A stretch of DNA of 46,834 nucleotides, from positions 1 through 46,834 of the forward strand of contig NZ_JAFIQY010000014.1 of the NCBI RefSeq assembly GCF_022271435.1, read 5' to 3'. The DNA comes from Streptomyces monomycini (GTDB lineage: Bacteria; Actinomycetota; Actinomycetes; Streptomycetales; Streptomycetaceae). A model generated the notes under the pieces. The model made no database searches. It was not told where the DNA came from and was given only the letters and a program-made list of their open reading frames with translations. A program made the position numbers and the translations under genes. Below, piece by piece: positions 42,321-46,834 of the stretch (positions are counted from its first letter, which is position 1; every line of letters begins with the position of its first letter).

Positions 42321-42806
42321 TCACCCCGCCCGCTGCGAGGGCAGCACCGGCTGGAGGAGCAGCATCCGTTCCACCAGGCGCAGGAACATCGCCACGTCGC
42401 GGATCAGGTCGTCGGCGTCGCGCGGGCCGGCCGCGCCGGCTATGCCCGCCTCGGCGCGGGCGCGGCGCTGGGCCCCGGAGGCGAACAGCGCGCTCCATTC
42501 GGCGAGTTCGGGAGCGACCTCGGGCAGGACCTCCCAGGCGCTGCGGATGCGCTGCCGGCGGCGGAGGCTGGTCTCCGGGCGGCCGCGCACGGCGAGGACG
42601 GCGGCGGCCGTGCGGAGCGCGGCGAGGTGGGCGGTGGCGTAGCGCTCGTTGGGGGTTTCCAGGCCGCGGGCTTCGTCGACGCCGCGCTGCGCCTGGGCGA
42701 GCAGGTCGAGGGCGGCGGGCGGCGCGGCCGCCCGGCGCAGGACGGGGTGGACATCGCCCGGAGGGCCGTACGCCGCGGAGCTGCCCGCGGCCGAACTGGC
42801 TGCCAT
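42321..42806 (-). CDS. SAV_6107-type HEPN domain protein
   Basis: 161 residues from the ATG at 42806 with AGGAGG 6 bases upstream. All-helical: ALDLLAQAQRGVDEARGLET, NERYATAHLAALRTAAAVLA and a C-terminal DADDLIRDVAMFLRLVERML match the actinobacterial SAV_6107 HEPN family as I know it. Many HEPN proteins are RNases with an Rx4-6H motif. I see no clear one here, so an RNA-binding or scaffold role is as likely. The conserved place next to the methyltransferase gene suggests a shared process. Confidence 0.75.
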   Translation of the reverse strand: MAASSAAGSSAAYGPPGDVHPVLRRAAAPPAALDLLAQAQRGVDEARGLETPNERYATAHLAALRTAAAVLAVRGRPETSLRRRQRIRSAWEVLPEVAPELAEWSALFASGAQRRARAEAGIAGAAGPRDADDLIRDVAMFLRLVERMLLLQPVLPSQRAG

Positions 42807-42999
42807 GACGAACCTCCTGTCGTCGCATGACGGTTCAGGACCGTTATGGGGTCATCGTGCGGCACACCACTGACAATCGGCTCTGACCTGCTCTTTCCCC
42901 GGAAAGCAGGGGTAATGCGAAGAGATCCTTCCGTTCGCCGGAAAGCGGGCGGACCCCGCCGACCCCCTTGCGGAGACATGACAAGGCTGCGCATACTTT

Positions 43000-43021
43000 T
43001 TGAACTGACTGGTCAGTGCAA
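43000..43021 (+). promoter_or_regulatory. palindromic operator, probable TetR site
   Basis: TTG, one base, ACTGAC, TG, GTCAGT, one base, CAA: a 22-bp palindrome with 9 of 10 half-site pairs around the central TG, ending 11 bases before the GTG of the ABC ATPase gene. ACTGAC/GTCAGT half-sites are typical of TetR-family operators, and a TetR gene ends this operon, so autoregulation is the simplest reading. The site overlaps where a leader or promoter would be, which fits repression. Confidence 0.75.
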
Positions 43022-43032
43022 GGGAGGGGATC

Positions 43033-43866
43033 GTGCACAGCACCCCGCACGGGGCGGCCGTCACCGCCACGGGCTACGGCCTCCGGGGCCCGCGCGGCTG
43101 GGTCTTCCGGGACGTCGGCCTCGCGGCGCAGCCGGGTTCGCTGATCGCCGTGGAGGGCCCGTCCGGCTCCGGACGCACCTGCCTGCTGCTCGCGCTCACC
43201 GGCCGGATGGCGACCACCGCCGGGACGGCCGAGGTCGCGGGCCTGCCGCTGCCGAAGAAGAAGGCAGCGGTACGAGCGGTCACCGCTCTTGCGCACGTAC
43301 CCGGTGTCACCGATCTCGAACCTGCGCTGACCGTGGCCGAGCATCTGCGCGAACGCACCCTGCTTCAGCGACGGTTCGCGACTCTCTCCCAGCTGCTGCG
43401 GGGAGGCGCCCGTAGCGCGCTACCTCGCCCGCGCCGGGAGCGTACAGCAGCAGCCCGCGCCCGGATCGACGCGGCCCTGGAAGCGGCCGGTCTGGATCTG
43501 GCCACTCTGCCCAAAGGCGACCGGACGTCCGTACGCGACCTGGAGCGGCCGGAGGCGCTGCGCCTGTCGATAGCTCTGGCGCTGATCGGCCGGCCCCGCC
43601 TGCTCGCCCTGGACGACACCGACATGAAGCTCCCCGACGACGAACGCGCCGCCCTCTGGGCGACGCTGCGCTCCCTCGCGGAGTCCGGCACGACCGTGCT
43701 CGCGGTGTGCAGCCAGGCGCCGGACGGCGCGGTCGTGGTACGCACCACCCCGCGCGGCGACGGGCGGGACACCGAAGCCGACACCGAAACCGGCACCGGT
43801 GGCACAGGCTCCCGCGACGACGAGAAGGGGGCGGCGGATGCGCTCGCCGAGGCTGGCCGCGCTTGA
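43033..43866 (+). CDS. ABC transporter ATPase-like subunit with degenerate motifs
   Basis: 277 residues from a GTG at 43033 with AGGGAGGGG directly upstream. The fold is that of an ABC ATPase, but the motifs are altered: Walker A reads GPSGSGRT (R48 replaces the catalytic lysine), no LSGGQ is found (the place is taken by SVRDLERPEALRL), and Walker B ends LALDDTD (D195 where Glu is usual). ATP hydrolysis is therefore doubtful, and the protein may bind nucleotide as a switch or serve as a structural partner. The last 40 residues are acidic and Thr/Gly-rich. It overlaps the membrane protein gene by 29 bases, so the two should work together. Confidence 0.85.
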   Translation: MHSTPHGAAVTATGYGLRGPRGWVFRDVGLAAQPGSLIAVEGPSGSGRTCLLLALTGRMATTAGTAEVAGLPLPKKKAAVRAVTALAHVPGVTDLEPALTVAEHLRERTLLQRRFATLSQLLRGGARSALPRPRRERTAAARARIDAALEAAGLDLATLPKGDRTSVRDLERPEALRLSIALALIGRPRLLALDDTDMKLPDDERAALWATLRSLAESGTTVLAVCSQAPDGAVVVRTTPRGDGRDTEADTETGTGGTGSRDDEKGAADALAEAGRA

Positions 43867-46045
43867 ACTGAAGCGGTTCGGGAGGGGCAAGCTGCCGATG
43901 GCGGCCCTGATCGCCCTGCTCCTGCTGCCGCTCCTGTACGGCGCGTTGTACCTGTTCTCCTTCTGGGACCCGTACGGGCGCCTGGACAAGATCCCCGTCG
44001 CGCTCGTCAACGAGGACGCGGGCGCCGAGGCCAAGGGCAAGAGGATCACGGCCGGCGACAGCATCGTGGACGGGCTGCGCGACAGCCACACCTTCGACTG
44101 GCACGAGGTGAGTGCCCAGGAGGCCGACAAAGGCGTCGAGGACGGCTCGTACTACCTGTCGCTGACCGTGCCCGAGGACTTCAGCAAGCGGATCGCGTCC
44201 AGTTCGGGCGACCGTCCGGAGACCGGCGCGCTCCGGGTCCGTACGAACGACGCGAACAACTACATCGTCGGACAGATCTCCCGCACCGTCTTCTCCGAGG
44301 TGCGCTCGGCGGCCTCGGTGAAGTCCTCGCGCACCTTCTACGACAACATCTTCGTCTCCTTCTCGACGCTGCACGACAAGACGCAGGAGGCCGCGGACGG
44401 CGCCGGGAAACTCAAGGACGGCATCGGGCAGGCCCAGGACGGCACCGGCAAGCTCAGGGACGGGCTGGGTACCGCGAAGGACGGCAGCGGCACGCTGGCC
44501 GCCGGCCTGAAGGACCTCGACGCGGGCGCCGGCAAGCTCGCCACCGGCACCGCTGACCTCTCCAAGGGCGCGTCCGCCGCGTCCCAGGGGGCGGACCGGC
44601 TGGCCTCCGGTTCCGGCCAGGTCGCGCAGGGCACCCAGCAACTGGCCGACAAGGTCAACGGCGTGGTGGGCGAGGTGGGGCCCTTCATCCGGGCGCACGG
44701 CAAGGAGATCGGGCGGATCGCCGAGGTGGTCGCCGACGGTTCGCAGGCCGTACGCGACAACCTGGACAAACTGCCGCGCGCGGCCGACGCGGGCGCCCGG
44801 CTCTCCCGGGGGATGTCCGACCACCTCGCCACGTTCTACCGGCAGCGGTGCGGCGACGGGGCGCGGCCCGACGCCTCCTGCGCCGAGCTGAAGCAGCTCA
44901 AGGACCAGGCGGCGGCCGCCGCGGCCAAGGCCGAGGAGATCAGCGGTTACGTCCACGACCAGAAGAACCTCGACCAACTGGGCCGCGACCTCGACTCGCT
45001 GCACCGTCTGGCGGGCGAACTGGCGCGGCGCGGCCCGACCCTCGGCGCCGACCTGGACGCCGCGGTCGCGAAGATCAACCAGCTCAACGCGGGCGCCCAC
45101 CAGGTCTCCGCGGGCGCCGGCAAGCTGGCCGCCGGCACCGGGAAGCTGGCGGACGGCGCGGACCGGGCGGCCGACGGGGCCCGGAAGCTGCACGACGGCG
45201 CGGGCCGCGCCGCGTCCGGCGCGGGCGACCTCGACCAGGGGGTCGGCAAGCTGAAGGACGGCGCGCAGACCCTGTACGGCGGCATGTTCAAGCTCTCCGA
45301 CGGTTCCGGGAAGCTGGCGGGCGGGCTGCACGACGGCGTGCGGCAGATCCCCGACTACGGCAAGGAGGACCGGGACGCCCGTACGCGCGTGATGTCCGAC
45401 CCGGTGCAGCTGGCCTCCCAGGCGGCGCACCGCGCGCCCAACTACGGCACCGGCTTCGCCCCGTACTTCATCCCGCTCTCCCTCTGGGTCGGCGCGATGG
45501 TCGCGTACATGCTGATCCCGCCGCTCAACCGGCGCGCGCTCGTCATGGGCGCGGGTGCCTGGCGGATCGCGGTCTCCGGGTGGCTGCCGGTGTTCGCCCT
45601 CGGGGTGCTCCAGACGGCCGCGCTGATGTCCGTCCTGCACTACGGGCTCGGCCTCCAGATGGAACGGCCGGCCGGCACGATCGGGTTCCTGCTGCTGGCC
45701 ACGGCCTGCTTCGCGGCGATCGTGCAGTGGCTGAACGCCCGCTTCGGGCCGGCCGGACGCATTTTGGTGCTGGCGCTGCTGATGCTCCAGCTGACGTCGG
45801 CGGGCGGTACGTACCCGGTGCAGACCAGTCCCGGTTTCTTCAACGCCGTCCACCCGTACCTGCCGATGAGCTACATCGTCGAGGGGCTGCGGCGGCTCAT
45901 CACGGGCGGCGACCTCGCGCCCGTGTGGCAGGGCAGCGCCGTCCTGCTCGCCTTCACCGCCGCCGCGCTCGCGCTGACCGCCTGGGCGGCGCGCGGGAAG
46001 CAGGTCCTCCGGATGAAGGACCTCCATCCGGAGCTGAGCCTGTGA
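43838..46045 (+). CDS. YhgE/Pip-family ABC-2 type membrane protein
   Basis: 735 residues from the ATG at 43838, with AAGGGG 7 bases upstream. The first membrane helix is at about 20-42. A large outer region of about 480 residues follows, with long stretches of the xxxLxxG type (GAGKLKDG, GTGKLRDG, GSGTLAAG, GAGKLATG and others) in two blocks, about 200-275 and 415-505. Five or six helices close the protein (PYFIPLSLWVGAMVAYML onward). Members include the Lactococcus phage infection protein and B. subtilis YhgE, and export-related MmpL/ABC-2 partners in actinobacteria. The repeats probably form an extended coil reaching into the wall. Cargo unknown. Confidence 0.9.
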   Translation: MRSPRLAALELKRFGRGKLPMAALIALLLLPLLYGALYLFSFWDPYGRLDKIPVALVNEDAGAEAKGKRITAGDSIVDGLRDSHTFDWHEVSAQEADKGVEDGSYYLSLTVPEDFSKRIASSSGDRPETGALRVRTNDANNYIVGQISRTVFSEVRSAASVKSSRTFYDNIFVSFSTLHDKTQEAADGAGKLKDGIGQAQDGTGKLRDGLGTAKDGSGTLAAGLKDLDAGAGKLATGTADLSKGASAASQGADRLASGSGQVAQGTQQLADKVNGVVGEVGPFIRAHGKEIGRIAEVVADGSQAVRDNLDKLPRAADAGARLSRGMSDHLATFYRQRCGDGARPDASCAELKQLKDQAAAAAAKAEEISGYVHDQKNLDQLGRDLDSLHRLAGELARRGPTLGADLDAAVAKINQLNAGAHQVSAGAGKLAAGTGKLADGADRAADGARKLHDGAGRAASGAGDLDQGVGKLKDGAQTLYGGMFKLSDGSGKLAGGLHDGVRQIPDYGKEDRDARTRVMSDPVQLASQAAHRAPNYGTGFAPYFIPLSLWVGAMVAYMLIPPLNRRALVMGAGAWRIAVSGWLPVFALGVLQTAALMSVLHYGLGLQMERPAGTIGFLLLATACFAAIVQWLNARFGPAGRILVLALLMLQLTSAGGTYPVQTSPGFFNAVHPYLPMSYIVEGLRRLITGGDLAPVWQGSAVLLAFTAAALALTAWAARGKQVLRMKDLHPELSL

Positions 46046-46692
46046 GCGCGCGGGCCTCCGGGACCGGCACAATCTCCCCCATGGACAGCTCCAGCACGCG
46101 CCGCCAGACCACCCGGCGCAAGCTCTTCGAGGCCGCCGTCACGCTCATCGCCGAACAGGGATTCTCCTCGACGACGGTGGACGAGATCGCCGAGCGCGCG
46201 GGTGTCGCGAAGGGCACCGTGTACTACAACTTCGCGAGCAAGAACGAACTCTTCGAGGAGTTGCTGCGGCACGGGATCGAGCTGCTGGCCACCTCCCTCC
46301 AGGAGGCGGCCGACGCGTCGGCGGACCGGGGCGGCAGCCGGGTGGACGCGCTGGACGCGATGATCCGGGCCGGGCTGGACTTCATCGCCCGCTACCCGGC
46401 GCTGACCCAGCTCTACGTCGCCGAGCTGTGGCGTACGAACCGGGCCTGGCAGTCGACGCTGATGGTGGTGCGGGAGCGGGCCATCACGGTCGTGGAGGGC
46501 GTGCTCCGGGAGGCGGTGGCGGACGGCGAGCTGAGCGAGGACATCGACATCCCGCTGACGGCGTCCGCGCTGTTCGGGATGGTGCTGGTGGCGGCGCTGG
46601 ACTGGCAGTCCTACCAGCCGCACCGGTCGATCGACGACGTGCACGCGTCGCTGTCCCGGCTCCTTCAGGGGCGGGTGAGCGGGCACCCGTAG
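46042..46692 (+). CDS. TetR-family transcriptional repressor
   Basis: 216 residues from a GTG at 46042 that overlaps the preceding TGA (GTGA) and has GGAG 8 bases upstream; the ATG at 46081 lacks a site. The N-terminal helix-turn-helix is typical: RRKLFEAAVTLIAEQGFSST then TVDEIAERAGVAKGTVYYNF and SKNELFEEL. The C-terminal helical domain (YPALTQLYVAELWRTNRAW and following) binds an unknown ligand and dimerises. It is the third gene of the operon and probably represses it through the palindrome at 43000-43021, released by a compound that the YhgE-type protein handles. Confidence 0.93.
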   Translation: MSARASGTGTISPMDSSSTRRQTTRRKLFEAAVTLIAEQGFSSTTVDEIAERAGVAKGTVYYNFASKNELFEELLRHGIELLATSLQEAADASADRGGSRVDALDAMIRAGLDFIARYPALTQLYVAELWRTNRAWQSTLMVVRERAITVVEGVLREAVADGELSEDIDIPLTASALFGMVLVAALDWQSYQPHRSIDDVHASLSRLLQGRVSGHP

Positions 46693-46740
46693 GCGCCCGC
46701 GGACGCTTCCGGGTGCCCGTCCCGCACCCGGAGTGCCAGG

Positions 46741-46762
46741 GTGTGCGCCCCGGGGCGCACAC
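46741..46762 (+). terminator. perfect 22-bp palindrome after the TetR gene
   Basis: GTGTGCGCCCC (46741-46751) directly joined to its complement (46752-46762), 48 bases after the stop. In RNA the inner bases would form the loop. It is a likely terminator of the three-gene operon. Confidence 0.6.
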
Positions 46763-46768
46763 AGCGGC

Positions 46769-46834
46769 GGGGGGGGGGGGGGGGGGGCCGGCCCCGCCCG
46801 CGGGGCCGGGCCGGCCCGCGGGCCCCGCCACCCG
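46769..46834. other. 19-G run and pure G/C sequence at window edge
   Basis: Nineteen G residues in a row (46769-46787) are followed by 47 bases made almost only of G and C. No gene can be supported here. It looks like a sequencing or contig-end problem rather than natural sequence. Confidence 0.6.

Noticed and set aside
46484..46831. Minus-strand frame ending in the poly-G region
   Set aside because: It depends on the suspect G run (a proline string) and is antisense to the TetR gene.
1..46834. CRISPR array, tRNA or rRNA genes
   Set aside because: No regularly spaced repeats with unique spacers, no cloverleaf with the usual T-loop and acceptor motifs, and no rRNA-like sequence were seen by eye.

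Overview
The window is high-GC actinobacterial DNA and almost certainly comes from a Streptomyces chromosome. Codon third positions are nearly all G or C, GTG starts are common, and the gene order (lspA, DksA/TraR protein, ileS, divIVA, yggT, sepF, yggS, pgeF, ftsZ, ftsQ, murG, ftsW, murD, mraY, murF, murE, ftsI, ftsL, rsmH) is the division and cell wall (dcw) region of that genus.

Layout. Bases 1-66 are the 5' end of an IS5-type transposase that runs off the left edge. Bases 167-9922 hold envelope and housekeeping genes: a small membrane protein, two tandem DsbA-like thioredoxin-fold proteins, a Tat-exported PhoD phosphatase, a dienelactone hydrolase-like protein, a MscS channel, a CPA1 Na+/H+ antiporter, an RluD-type pseudouridine synthase and prolipoprotein signal peptidase. 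A DksA/TraR zinc-finger protein with a histone-H1-like tail (10166-11005) is divergent from ileS. ileS is preceded by a T-box leader with an ATC (Ile) specifier that appears to control translation by masking the ribosome binding site. From 33800 down to 15198, all on the minus strand, lies one long dcw block. It makes the peptidoglycan precursors (MurE, MurF, MraY, MurD, MurG), the septal synthase (FtsW, FtsI), the divisome core (FtsL, FtsQ, FtsZ, SepF) and the polar growth scaffold DivIVA. Several junctions overlap by 4 bases (ATGA/GTGA), so translation is probably coupled. The promoter at its head carries three AGTGG boxes with an exact 10-bp period, the pattern bound by MraZ elsewhere, although no mraZ gene is present here.

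Right part. On the plus strand are a beta-carbonic anhydrase, a MoxR ATPase and a DUF58 protein that reads in frame into a TgpA-like transglutaminase, apparently one 1297-residue polypeptide. These are followed by about 700 bp of gene-free DNA with two tandem copies of a large imperfect palindrome. Then come minus-strand genes for a DUF3040 membrane protein, a SAM methyltransferase and a SAV_6107-type HEPN protein. The last unit is a plus-strand operon: a degenerate ABC ATPase, a YhgE/Pip-type membrane protein and a TetR repressor, with a palindromic operator just before the first gene. The right edge is a 19-G run and pure G/C sequence that may be an assembly artefact.

I see no rRNA, tRNA or CRISPR array. 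No wholly new system is evident. The best leads are the MraZ-like boxes without mraZ, the tandem giant palindromes, the DUF58-transglutaminase fusion, and the ABC ATPase with an altered Walker A motif.
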